Shown here piece by piece: positions 1-9,613 of a DNA stretch of 64,000 bases. The stretch is from Voacanga thouarsii (taxonomy: Eukaryota > Streptophyta > Magnoliopsida > Gentianales > Apocynaceae), in assembly GCA_026120185.1 (NCBI GenBank), contig JANUWF010001059.1, positions 1,037,001 through 1,101,000 of the forward strand, read 5' to 3'. The notes below the pieces were generated by a model. It worked only from the letters and a program-made list of their open reading frames with translations, was not told the DNA's origin and did no database searches. Position 1 is the stretch's first letter. Each line of letters opens with the position of its first letter. The translations under genes and the position numbers were made by a program.

Positions 1-1
1 A

Positions 2-20
2 GAATTTCGTCCCGAAATTC
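2..20. promoter_or_regulatory. Perfect hairpin just before the PPT (Tekay-1)
   Basis: The 19 bases are an inverted repeat with 8-bp arms (GAATTTCG / CGAAATTC) around TCC. The same 19 bases occur next to the PPT of Tekay-2 at 21188-21206. The function is unknown; a role in plus-strand priming or RNA 3' structure is inference. Confidence 0.6.
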
Positions 21-30
21 AGACGCACCT

Positions 31-267
31 TTATCTCAGATCGGGATACTTCCGCTTCACCCATTCTTCTATTTCCCATGTGGCATCTTGCGTGCCATGA
101 TGCTCCCACTGCACCTTTACCATCGGAATCTGCTTGTTCCGGAGAGTCTTGATACTTCGGTCCAATATCCTTACGGGTTTCTTCACATAGCTCAGGTCGG
201 GTTGTAGCACTAAGGGCTCATCGTTCAACACATGTCCGGGATCGGCATTGTACTTCTTCAACTGCAA
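31..267 (-). pseudogene. pol: Chromodomain at the C-terminus of Tekay-1 integrase
   Basis: This is the end of the pol polyprotein. The first ~25 residues (QLKKYNADPGHVLNDEPL) are the linker after the integrase GPY/F module. From about residue 33 the chromodomain follows: strand residues VRILDRSIKTLRN, then VKVQWEHHG, then the aromatic helix motif ATWEIEEWVKRKYPDL. In chromoviruses this domain is thought to steer integration to marked heterochromatin. It is cut from the upstream integrase by a stop near 291-293 and has no start codon of its own in the living element. The homologous segment of Tekay-2 is 21205-21477. The domain looks well conserved. Confidence 0.88.
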
Positions 268-294
268 TACATGGAATACGTCGTGAATTCCTAT

Positions 295-1473
295 CTACCC
301 ATCTGGGAACTCCAATCGGTACGCCACCGGCCCAATTTTCTCTTTTATTGGAAACAGACCCAAATATCTCGGATTCAGCTTTCCCCCTTTTGGGTGCTTC
401 AGAATTCCCCTATTTGGTGTCAGTTTTAGGAACACACCGTCTCCTACCTGAAATTCTAACATTCTCCACCTATTGTTTGCGTAACTCTTTTGCCGACTCT
501 GGGCCGCTTTCAACCTTTCCCTATTTAACTTAACCTTGTCCGACATTTCCTGAACATAGACTTCTCCCGATTTGCTTATATGTCCATCCTCTGACCAACT
601 CCAGTATAGCGGTACTTGACACTTTCGTCCATATAGAGCTTCATACGGAGCCATTCCAATCGAAGCTTGATAACTGTTATTGTATGATAACTCGGCATAC
701 GACACACTTTCAATCCACTTATTCCCGAAATCCAATACATAGGCTCTCAGCATATCCTCCAATATCTGAATAACTCTTTCTGACTGTCCTTCGGTCTGTG
801 GATGCTCCGTCGTACTGAACTTTAGATTAGAACCCATCGATTCTTGAAACTTACCCCAAAATCGGGATGTAAATCTTGGATCACGATCAGACACAATACT
901 TGAAGGTACTCCGTGCAATCTGACTATTTCCCGCACGTAGGTCTGAGCCAATTTTTCCATTGAATCCCTTACATTCATGGGTATGAAGTGCGCCGACTTG
1001 GTCAACCAGTCTACCCCCACCCATATAGCGTCCTTTTGGTTCCTTGCCATAGGGAGTCCGGTAACGAAATCCATGGTCACCTCTTCCCATTTCCATTCCG
1101 ATACTAGCAACAGTTGTAATAATCCTGCCACCTTTCTGTGCTCCGCTTTGACCTTCTGACAGGTCAAGCACGTTGAAACATACTTAAGCATGTTTCGCTT
1201 CATCCCGGGCCACCAGTAAGACTTTTTTAGATCTTGATACATTTTGACCTCTCCCGGATGAATGGCGTACTTGCTCTTATGCGCTTCCTCTAAAATTCTG
1301 TTCCTCAACTGGTGCTCCTCGGGTACAGACAAATGATCTCGGAAATACAACACTCTCGCTCCGTCCTGTCGGAATTCACTGCCTTGCCGTTTAAGCTCCT
1401 TATCCTTGAAACGCTGAAATTCTGCATTACTCTGCTGGGCTTTAACAATCTCCTGCCTTAGATTTGGTATCAA
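295..1473 (-). pseudogene. pol: Tekay-1 integrase (zinc-binding, DDE core, GPY/F module)
   Basis: A 392-codon open segment that would integrate the cDNA. The H2C2 zinc motif uses H65, H72, C102 and C105. The DDE catalytic triad is visible: D135 in VTMDFVTGLP, D196 in SDRDPRF and E232 in EGQSERV, with the usual 35 residues between the last two. The C-terminal GPY/F module is altered: the expected GPF reads GLF. Stops bound the segment near 1501 (upstream, CAA to TAA by comparison with Tekay-2) and near 292 (before the chromodomain). The catalytic residues survive, but the polyprotein is broken on both sides. Confidence 0.92.
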
Positions 1474-1503
1474 CTTCAGGTTGCTAATAATAATCTTCTT
1501 TTC

Positions 1504-2811
1504 TTACACTTCTGCTCTTCTGTCCAACACGTCCTGAACTACCTGGATCTCCTGTACCCTTAGCCTGGCCATTCTGACTTTCCGGCTCAGGGCATCAGCA
1601 ATGACGTTGGCTTTCCCGGGGTGGTAGTTGATAGGACACCGGTACTCCTCCAGAAATTCCATCCATCTTCGCTGCCTCAAATTCAAGTCTTTCTGGGTGA
1701 AGATGTACTTCAAGCATTTGTGATCAGTGAAAACCTCATATTCCGCCCCATACAAATAGTGTCGCCATTTCTTTAATGTGAACACAATGGCAGCCAGCTC
1801 TAGATCATGCGTGGGATAATTGACTTCGTGCGGCTTCAGTTTTCGAGAAGCATAGGCGATCACCTTCCTATCTTGCATCAAAACTGCTCCTAAGCCTTCC
1901 TTCGAGGCATCAGTATATAGAGCGTAAGATTTATCTGCCTCTGGTAGACTCAATACAGGCGCTATCATTAACCTTCGCTTCAACTCTTGAAAACTCTTTT
2001 CGCATTTTTCGTTCCAAACAAAGGGTACATCCTTTCTCAGCAGCCGGGTTATAGGAGATGCTAACGTCGAAAATCCCTTAATAAACCTCTGGTAGTAGCC
2101 AGCTAACCCCAAAAAGCTTCGAATCTCGGTGATGTTCTCTAGTTGCTTCCAGTCTGATACGGCTTCAACCTTCGTTGGGTCTACTTTGATTCCCTCCTTA
2201 GTCACCATGTGACCAAGAAACACCACACTATCCAACCAAAACTCGCACTTGCTAAACTTGGCGTAAAGCTTGTGCTCCCTTAGCTTTTCTAGTACCAACT
2301 TCAAATGTTCTGCATGGTCCTCTGGGCTCTTGGAGTATATAAGTATGTCGTCGATGAAGACCACCATGAACTTGTCCAAGTAAGGCTGGAACACTCGATG
2401 CATCAAATCCATGAATACCGCGAGTGCATTGGTTACCCCGAAAGGCATCACTACAAACTCATAGTGACCATATCTTGTATTGAAGGCCGTCTTAGGAATG
2501 TCTTCCTCCTTTATCCTTACTTGATAGTAGCCTTGCCTCAAATCCAGTTTAGAGTAAAAACTGGACCCTTGCAACTGGTCGAACAGCTCGTCAATTAACG
2601 GCAGAGGATACTTATTTTTGATGGTCAGGTTGTTCAAGCCTCGGTAGTCAATACACAACCTTAGAGTCCCGTCCTTTTTCTTTACAAATAGCACAGGTGC
2701 TCCCAAGGGTGACATGCTAGGTTTAATATAGCCTTGCCTCACCAACTCCTCTAACTGCTCCTTTAATTCCTTCAACTCCGCCGGTGCCATACGATACGGG
2801 GTTCGAGACAC
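1504..2811 (-). pseudogene. pol: Tekay-1 reverse transcriptase and RNase H
   Basis: A 435-codon open segment carrying the two enzymes that make cDNA. RT: the fingers motif [14 protein letters not shown] at ~50-63, the palm segment [10 protein letters not shown] at ~89-98, and the catalytic FIDD box at 152-155 followed by ILIYS. The connection domain has the typical [13 protein letters not shown] at ~231. RNase H catalytic residues are D301 (YTDAS), E338 (HDLELAAI), D363 (FTDHK) and D406 (ADALSRK), all present. The first Met is only the first after a stop at ~2851; the frame really continues from the protease. This is the best-preserved stretch of Tekay-1. Confidence 0.93.
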
Positions 2812-2853
2812 CGGTTCCGCTCCTGGGACTAGATCAATGGTGAACTCAACTTC

Positions 2854-3465
2854 TCACTTGGGAGGTAGAGAAGTGAGTTCTGCAGGGAACACGTCGGGGA
2901 AATCCTTTACCACCTCAGTATCCTCCAGAGTGCACTGGTCCTTCGGCTTGTTTATCACATAAGCCAAATATCCTTGACATCCTTGCCTCAACAATTTCTG
3001 GGCTTTAGCCCCAGCTATCAAAAACTTCAATTCTTTTACTTTCTCGCCGTTGAACTCCAACACATCACATCCTGGTCTAATGAACTGAACTGACTTATTC
3101 TTACAGTCTACTCTAGCACCATGCTTCGCTAACCAATCCATCCCCAATATTAGATCATAATCATCAATAGCTAAGACTATTAGATCTCCCTGCAAGCTTT
3201 CTCTCCCTACATCAACTTTACAATTCTGCACATACCGATCCGCTTGCACCATTTTCCCCAAAGGCGTACTTACTATCAAGGTAAAAGGTAGTTCTACTCC
3301 ATCCCAACCCAATTGACATGCACAATTCTTATTTAAATAGGAATGGGTAGATCTAGCGTCTATCAATGCATTAACAGAACGACCTTGGATAGTAAACGTA
3401 CATTCCATTACTGCTGCATCAGCTCCAACCTCCTCCTGGTTGAGAGCAAAAACTTTTGCTTTCAC
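2854..3465 (-). pseudogene. pol: Tekay-1 aspartic protease and protease-RT linker
   Basis: A 203-codon segment. The retropepsin-like domain covers about residues 1-130: MKAKVFALNQEEVGADAAV, then the active-site strand, then DLILGMDWLAKH at ~106, then the linker [19 protein letters not shown] into RT. The active site reads D36-A-R-S-T-H-S-Y. Tekay-2 keeps D-S-G-S-T-H-S-Y, so the catalytic aspartate remains but the Ser-Gly beside it is lost and the enzyme was probably dead. The segment ends at a TGA where Tekay-2 has Trp (TGG). It runs in frame from the zinc-knuckle region upstream, so gag and pol form one reading frame as in other Tekay elements. Confidence 0.88.
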
Positions 3466-3730
3466 TTGCGGCTTCTGCGTTCCACTCCCGGAAGCTCCCG
3501 AGGTATTGGCTCGATTGGGCCCCGGGTTCTGAGCTGGGTTCCCCTGCCTGATCCGGAGAAGTTTAGGGCAGGCGTTCCATAGATGATTCGGGTCTCCGCA
3601 GTGGTAGCACTTCCACTCAACTCCTTTGGACTAACAATTTTTCTCATTGTGGCCCATTTTCCCACAATGCCAGCATAATGGAAGATTCTACACCGGACCA
3701 ACCGGTGCTATTCGGGCTTTCTTTCCCTGA
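3466..3730 (-). pseudogene. gag: Tekay-1 nucleocapsid with two CCHC zinc knuckles
   Basis: In the protease frame the minus strand reads two zinc knuckles of the form CX2CX4HX4C: CWHCGKMGHNEKNC at about 3635-3680 and CYHCGDPNHLWNAC at about 3570-3615. They bind the genomic RNA in the capsid. A TAG between them replaces the Trp codon found in Tekay-2. A longer open frame over the same bases (3462-3701) is out of register with the knuckles and is not used. Confidence 0.8.
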
Positions 3731-3732
3731 TT

Positions 3733-4586
3733 CTACCATTGCTGGTTGGCAGGACGCTTGTTAGGTTGCTGCCTCTGAAAAGGTCTTGGCGGCGGTCTTG
3801 TCGGTACGAACTGTCGTGAAGCCAATCGGTTGCGATCTTCATTCTCAGTACGGGTGGCTGCGTCCACAGCCCCTGAATAAGTCACCGGTGGAAAGGGTGC
3901 TAACGCCCTTCTTAAGTCCTGCCTTAATCCCTTAACAAATTGCCTCGTTCTGTTTTGTTCAGTATCCGCCAGCCTCTTGCAGTACTTTGACAGCTGCGTG
4001 AACCGGGCGGCGTATTGGGCTACCGTCAAGCTTCATTGCTTTAGATTCTGGACTCATCTTCCCGTTTCTCCACTATCCACTGAGGGATATACTCTGCCCG
4101 GAATGCTTCCACAAAATTAGCCCATGTCCAGTCTTGGTCTATCATCTCCCAGTCATCCTGAACCCTTTGCCACCATGCCTGAGCTGGACCCCTCAGTCGG
4201 AATGCAGCAAACTTCACCATTCGCTTCTCAGTGTACTGGAGCATAGCAAAGATGTCCTCTATTTGTTCCACCCATTACTCCGCTTTCTGGTCTTGTTCGG
4301 CCTCCCCCAAGAAAATAGGAGGTTGAAATTTCAGAAACCGCTCCAATGCCTCGTCTTCCCCTTTCAGATTTCTTCGCTCTGTCAAGGTTTGTAGAATCTC
4401 CGTCACCTTGTGGAACACTTGTGTCATCGTTGCGCTAACCGGTTCTTCCGATCCCATTTTCAGCCCCATTTCATTCTCATCCCCTTGATTTGGTGATGAA
4501 ATTTGAGTTGCATCAACCTCTGGTGTCACGGGCTCTGCCTCAGGAACCCTTCTACTGGATGTGGCCGCGCGACGTCTGGGGGCCAT
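3733..4586 (-). pseudogene. gag: Tekay-1 gag capsid region, broken
   Basis: I place the start at ATG 4584-4586 (MAPRRRAATSSRRV), because gag of this lineage usually begins with a basic MAPRR-type sequence. An upstream Met at 4688 only extends into AT-rich leader. The capsid core is recognisable: EALERFLKFQPPIFLGEA, then WVEQIEDIFAMLQYTEKRMV, then FRLRGPAQAWWQRV and FRAEYIPQWI, then TVAQYAARFTQLSKYC. A stop at about 4272 interrupts before WVEQ. A stop plus frameshift near 4030-4043 separates the last third (3733-4029). Gag forms the virus-like particle in the cytoplasm; this copy could not. Confidence 0.88.
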
Positions 4587-4688
4587 TCTAAACCATTCCC
4601 CAGATAATGAGTTATGCATCAAAGTTAAAAATTTCCAAATTGAGCATGCATTCACATTCAACGTTAAGCGAAAGAAAATTAGATGCAA

Positions 4689-4990
4689 ATTTTGTATGAA
4701 GAATTACATATAAATTTTTCTCAAAACTTAGAGTACCCTAAGTACTCTTATTTGCATAAATTTTGAAATAAAGAAATAAAGGTGCATGGACTTCTAGCAT
4801 AGGAGTTTATGAAAAATTGCAAATAAAACGCCCTAAACATAGCAGAACTTGGCCTCTCTAATCCTCATCAGAATCTTCATTGTCGGCATCATATAACCAC
4901 CTCCCAGAATTCCTAGTGAAGTCTATCCCAGCCCTGCTTGCGAACCCATCTATGGGCTCCTTCCCGGGTCTCCTAGAACTCTCCCCGGTC
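4689..4990 (-). other. Spacer between the extra ORF and gag of Tekay-1
   Basis: About 300 AT-rich bases with no ORF and no recognised motif. In element orientation this is the leader between the acidic ORF and the gag start. Confidence 0.5.
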
Positions 4991-5338
4991 TCAACTTGGG
5001 GTTACAAAGGAAGGTCTAGGTGGAGATTCATAATTTATCTCCCCTGGGTCATCACTGTCAGCAGTCAAGTCCACTATGGGGCTAGGAGGATGGGGAACAT
5101 ATTCCATGTCTATCTCCTCGTCTTCACTGTCGGTAACCAAGTCGATCACGGGTATTGGAGGTGGCTCGATGATCTGGACCTCATCGTCACTACTATCATC
5201 TAGGGCAATGATTGGCTGGGGTGCAGGCTGGGGTGCAGGCTGAGGCACTGGTAAGTCCCTTAGGTAGATAGGAATGGGAGGGTGACATTGCTGCCCTTTC
5301 CTTGCGGTTCTAATCATCCTAACCATCCTACAACACAA
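4991..5338 (-). CDS. Extra small acidic ORF upstream of gag, with three SIM-like motifs
   Basis: An intact 115-codon ORF about 74 bp downstream of the primer site and in the same sense as gag. Met codons at residues 1, 5 and 8 are all possible starts. The N-terminus is basic (MVRMIRTARKG), followed by a Pro-rich stretch (VPQPAPQPAPQP). Three hydrophobic-plus-acidic blocks follow: QPIIALDDSSDDE, PVIDLVTDSEDEE and PIVDLTADSDD. Each is bordered by prolines. The second and third match the form of SUMO-interacting motifs (hydrophobic core V/I-x-D-L, then D/S/E), like those known in PIAS and RNF4 proteins. The ORF has no stop, while every other gene in this element is broken. Function is unknown; SUMO binding is inference. 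Tekay-2 has a different acidic ORF at the same place. Confidence 0.6.
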   Translation of the reverse strand: MCCRMVRMIRTARKGQQCHPPIPIYLRDLPVPQPAPQPAPQPIIALDDSSDDEVQIIEPPPIPVIDLVTDSEDEEIDMEYVPHPPSPIVDLTADSDDPGEINYESPPRPSFVTPS

Positions 5339-5411
5339 ACAAGACAGGTCAGATAAAAGATTTGAACTTAATAAATCAAAACATATAATATCAATACTTG
5401 CCTAAACCTAG

Positions 5412-5423
5412 TCTCTGATACCA
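5412..5423 (-). promoter_or_regulatory. Primer binding site, initiator tRNA-Met type (Tekay-1)
   Basis: The minus strand reads TGGTATCAGAGA two bases after the LTR end, complementary to the 3' end of plant initiator tRNA-Met. It fixes the element's orientation and the inner edge of the 5' LTR. Confidence 0.9.
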
Positions 5424-7655
5424 CTTGTAACACCCCATTACCTAGGCCCATCAGGGCCGGGGATGTCGCCCCGTCCAGAGGACAAGGGGTCTTTATAACT
5501 AGGTTACATGAAAATAAAATAAAGACTTTAAAATTAACCTTATTACAACCCAAAAGATAAGTACTGGAACAAATCCAAATAAACTGTTCGCAACAATCTC
5601 TCAAAACATCACATAAAGTAAATAACATGAGTCTTCAAAGCATAGGCAACATCTAGCTAATGACCTGCACAGCAGGATCTTCCTGAAAACATGGTATAAA
5701 AGGTGGTGAGATAAAAATCTCAGTAAGCCCGTGTGTGCTTTGAGTGTTTCAGGTAAAACAACTCATGTATGCAAGTTGTAAAAGTTTCATAAGAAAAAGG
5801 TGCTGGCAAGCAATAAATAAGTGTTGAAAATAAAGAGTGGCATTTCACTTTCCAAACTATACATGTGCATAATAAATACAGCCACTCAAATGGGTAGCCA
5901 TGGGTTACCACACGTTGGGCCCCAAGACTAAATAACAGTCAGAATGCCACACTTTGTGCAAGCTCACAAAAGGTAGGTGTACTGCCTACCGGGTGAGATA
6001 CTCCTCCATCTCTACACCCAAACTTACCGGTTGTCCACTCCGGAACACACAATCCACATGACCGAAACTTGCTAGCTTGAACCGGTATGACCTACCGGAT
6101 CGGCATCCTATCCAGGAAGGACTCACCTCTCGGAGGTGGCCACCTACTCGAGAGACTAACCCTAACCCTTCAAAGACTAGTCCTGGTGGTCTACCCTTAT
6201 TGAGTACTCAACGTTGATTGTTCCACTTGGGAGAAAATTGATCATAATCCACTTTATTTGGAAATAGCAATTATGGATTTCTAAAAGTCTTGTCAGAGTT
6301 GGGTTTTAGAAAAAGTTTAGCATTTTGTGTAAAACTGCTTGTTTAACTTTCAAATGTTTTGCTTGACTGAAATAAAAAGGAAAGCACAGTCCTTAATTGC
6401 CTTTACAAAATAAATGTCCATATACATCGCATTTGCTTGCCACAATAACTTTTGGTCTTCACAAAACTCCATGCAGGAGCTTACCTGATTCTTTGCTTGC
6501 TCAACTCAAACGTTTTCCAAGGTCGACCTAACCCCTCCTGGGGTAAACACAAAACATAAGGTTACATTTGAGCTATACCTGCCTTACATAAATAATTTCT
6601 TAGCTCGGCTAGTTACAACCATGACTAACCATGACCTTAATGTCCTAATCTTTAAGGCTAGATGCTAAAGAATTTTATAAAATAGGGCTACTTTGATAAG
6701 TTAAAATAACTTGGAGTTCTAAAATAATTGCTAATAAATTATAGACTCAAATAATAATTCTTGAGTGTTATTAATAATAAATAAACTAAGGTTTGAATTT
6801 TAAATAATATTAAGTCCTAAATAATTTTAATAAATGATAATTTAAAAATAGCTTTATTATAAATAAATAATAAATTAAATAATTTTTAATATAAACAATT
6901 TTTTAATAGATAATAATTAATTAGTAATAAATAAAATTAAGAATAAATGAATTTTATTAAATTTTTGTTTAATAAAAATATTAATTGTCTAATTAAATAT
7001 TCCAATTCAAATCCCCTAGTGTTTCAAACTTTTGAAGGAAAATATAGTAGTAATTCTAATTTTTTTGCAATAAATTTTGTTAATGAATATAACCTAGAAT
7101 TAATAAGAAAATAATCTTTTATCATGATTTTCCTAGTGCTAGAAAAGATTCATGATCACATTCTCCATCATCAAACAATAAACCATTTCATTCATGAACA
7201 TACACTTGAACTATCGCATACCATCACATGGCCAAAATCCTACTAAGCATAATCATCAATCATGGCTTCCATTGAGAATAAGAACATAAAAGCCTAATCA
7301 CCTTTGGTGTCATAATATCTAATCATGCTTCAAACATCCCTAAAATTCATTGAGCATGAAGAACATAAATTGATTCAAAAGGAAAACACATACATCCTAG
7401 TCATATACAACAATCATCATGTACTAACCCCAATCCCTTTGTCCACATGCATATACTCAATCTCCCAATAATATTCTATCTCCCTATCAACACCTAAGAG
7501 ACATGATTTCAGAATTTAATAAGAGAGATTTAAGAATGAATACTTGATTGTCGAGTACTTTGATGAAGACAAAAGAAGGTCCACGCGCGATGGAGTGTCT
7601 TGAATGGTCCAACGAAACAACATCCATGGTTGATGGTTTGATCAACCATTTCGGT

Positions 7656-7656
<1 letters not shown>

Positions 7657-7708
<52 letters not shown>
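7657..7708. repeat. (GA)n microsatellite within the Tekay-1 LTR
   Basis: 52 bp of pure AG repeat. The solo LTR of the same family has a 48-bp tract at the matching place (42235-42282), so the tract belongs to the family. Confidence 0.95.
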
Positions 7709-7709
<1 letters not shown>

Positions 7710-9300
7710 ATTAGAAAGGTGTATTAAGAATTGAATGGAAGAAGATGAATAAGAAAGTTGTTATTGTTTTACCTTGTTGATGTTCTTGAGACCTTCAAGA
7801 AAAAGTTGATTTTGATCCGGTTAAAAATTCTTTTTTGCTAGGTTTTGCGTTATAAATACCAGAAATGAGGTTTAGGGTTTAAATTGAAGTGATTTGGAGT
7901 ATTTGAGAGTGATTGGAGGTGTTTAGAGTAGGGTTAGGCTTGAAGAAGGTTAGTGTGTGTTCTTGGTGTTCTTGGTGTTCTAGGTGAAAATGGAGAGAAG
8001 TGCTGCACGAATTTTGGAAGAAGGCTGGCCGAATGGTATGGAATGAATGAGGGTTTCGATTTTCAGCAAGAAGGAGAGAGGATGATCAGATTTTTTTGAA
8101 ATTTAAATGGAGGAAATAGTGGAGATGTTTAGGGTAAGAGGTTAGCTATGGTGTTTTGATCAACAGAGGTTTCTATGACTTTCAATGGTGCCGGCTGCAC
8201 AAGGGGTTTTTGCTGGAATGATTAAAGGTCAATGTTGCTCAAGGCTGGCAGAAATTCAGTCTTAAATGGCAGAGGAAATTCTGGTTTATTTGCCTAATAC
8301 AAGAGTGACTTTAATGGTGTAAAAAGCTGAAATTATTTGAAGTTCAAAAAGAATTTGAATGGAGTGATCTTAGGAGTGTTTTGTGGTGTGACCATGGAGT
8401 CCTTACGCTCAAGGTGAGTGTGGGGTTAATGGTGTTCAGTCTACAGCTGAGCAAGGTTCAATTTTGCAGAGGTTGAAGGGTGATTTTCGGCCTAGGCTAG
8501 AAGGAAGCAAAGCTGGAAAATTCTGGTTTCAAGTTGTTCATGGTTTCGAATGTTGCAGAATTTTTGGTGCAGAATTTCTGTACTTCTTTCAGCCCGATTT
8601 GCAGCTGGTTCTTGAGGGGGTTTGAAGTTCTTCCAAGGATGGTTTTTCAGCCTTATTTCTGGACAAATACAGAGGGGTTTTGCTGGCTTGAAGATGAACT
8701 AAAAATAGCTTCATTCCCTTGATTGAAAGCTGCGAAATGCCCAGAATTTTTTCTGGTTTGGTGCTGTTTGTGCAGTCCTAAAATTGCACAGATTTTCCAG
8801 CCTTCAAGCCACATGAAATGACCATTTTTCTGGCAGAAAATGAGTGGTTTTACTGGCTAAATTTTCGAAGAGAAGGTCTGCAAAATATCTGGAAAATTTC
8901 CAGATTTTTCCTTCACTAAGATATGCACAACATGAAGGTGGAGTTGAAGGTTCTTTCATGGTGATTGATTTTCTCTTGGAAACCCTTCCTATTTCTCCTC
9001 CTACTTTCGGCCAACTTCCCAACCACCATAGCTGATTTTCGAATTTCATGGTGGAGGAGTTATCACAGAATTTTTTTGGAATTTAAAAGAAAGGATTTAA
9101 TGGTTTTGAATTATTAAGATGTTAGGACAAGCTAGTGGTAATAAAAAGGACAAGAATTCCCCTAGAATTCTTTTTAGGACATGAGGATAAGATTAGGACA
9201 TTCTCTTCATGTCTCCCCTAAGACAACATTCCTATTTCCATGAAATGCAAGAAAACAAAAATTCAAACTTAGTTAGGATAATCATGATAAAAGCTTAAAT

Positions 9301-9360
9301 GATGGGATTTGAACTCATGACCTTAGAAATTAATTCACCAAGCTCTAACCACTAAACCAC
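9301..9360 (-). promoter_or_regulatory. tRNA-like module with Pol III A and B boxes in LTR U3
   Basis: The minus strand has an A-box match TGGTTTAGTGG (9349-9359) followed by TTAGAGC. After 33 bp comes a B-box match AGTTCAAATCC (9305-9315), 10 of 11 to the consensus. Order, strand and spacing are those of a tRNA gene or tRNA-derived SINE head. No good anticodon arm or acceptor stem is visible, so it is not a working tRNA. It lies 254 bp inside the LTR edge; matching modules sit 252-263 bp inside the other three Tekay LTRs in the window. Confidence 0.7.
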
Positions 9361-9613
9361 ACTAACTCTTGTTCTTATTTTCCCACCCACATATTTTTTC
9401 TTATTTAATCCTCAAGCCATCTTCCTATTTTGACCTCAAGCAAAATTACCATTTTACCCCTCATACTCAATAAGCATAACTAAGCTTTTTAACCTATAAT
9501 CCACAACTCTAAAGCACATAAAACCATTCAAAAACATATATATTCATGCAAAATAGTATGATATGCATTCCCGACCCCCTTACTCTAGGGTTGGCTTTAG
9601 GTGGGGTTTCACA

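Larger units (their letters stand above)
1..9613 (-). mobile_element. Tekay-1: partial Tekay/Del-type chromovirus (Ty3/gypsy), left end outside window
   Basis: Read on the minus strand the order is 5' LTR (9613-5426), tRNA-Met-type primer site, a small acidic ORF, gag, zinc knuckles, protease, RT, RNase H, integrase and chromodomain. The window begins inside the pre-PPT hairpin, so the polypurine tract and 3' LTR lie just outside. The chromodomain after integrase marks a chromovirus. A 4.2-kb LTR with an initiator-Met primer site fits the Tekay/Del lineage. The ORFs carry several stops and at least one gag frameshift, so the copy is dead. The sequence after 9613 continues a copia LTR, so the element inserted into it; only the right target flank (GTATG) is visible. 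Confidence 0.93.
5426..9613 (-). repeat. 5' LTR of Tekay-1 (4188 bp)
   Basis: On the plus strand it runs from TGTAACACCCC to GGGGTTTCACA; on the minus strand it starts TGTGAAACCCC and ends TGTTACA. It carries regulatory sequence and no gene. A second copy is the solo LTR at 39914-44208, which shares both ends, a (GA)n tract and a tRNA-like module. Short ORFs inside (for example 8534-8722, 8804-9049) have no coding features. The part at 6650-6990 is very AT-rich. Confidence 0.92.

Noticed and set aside
9301..9360. A functional tRNA gene
   Set aside because: A and B boxes are present, but there is no credible acceptor stem or anticodon arm, and it lies inside an LTR.
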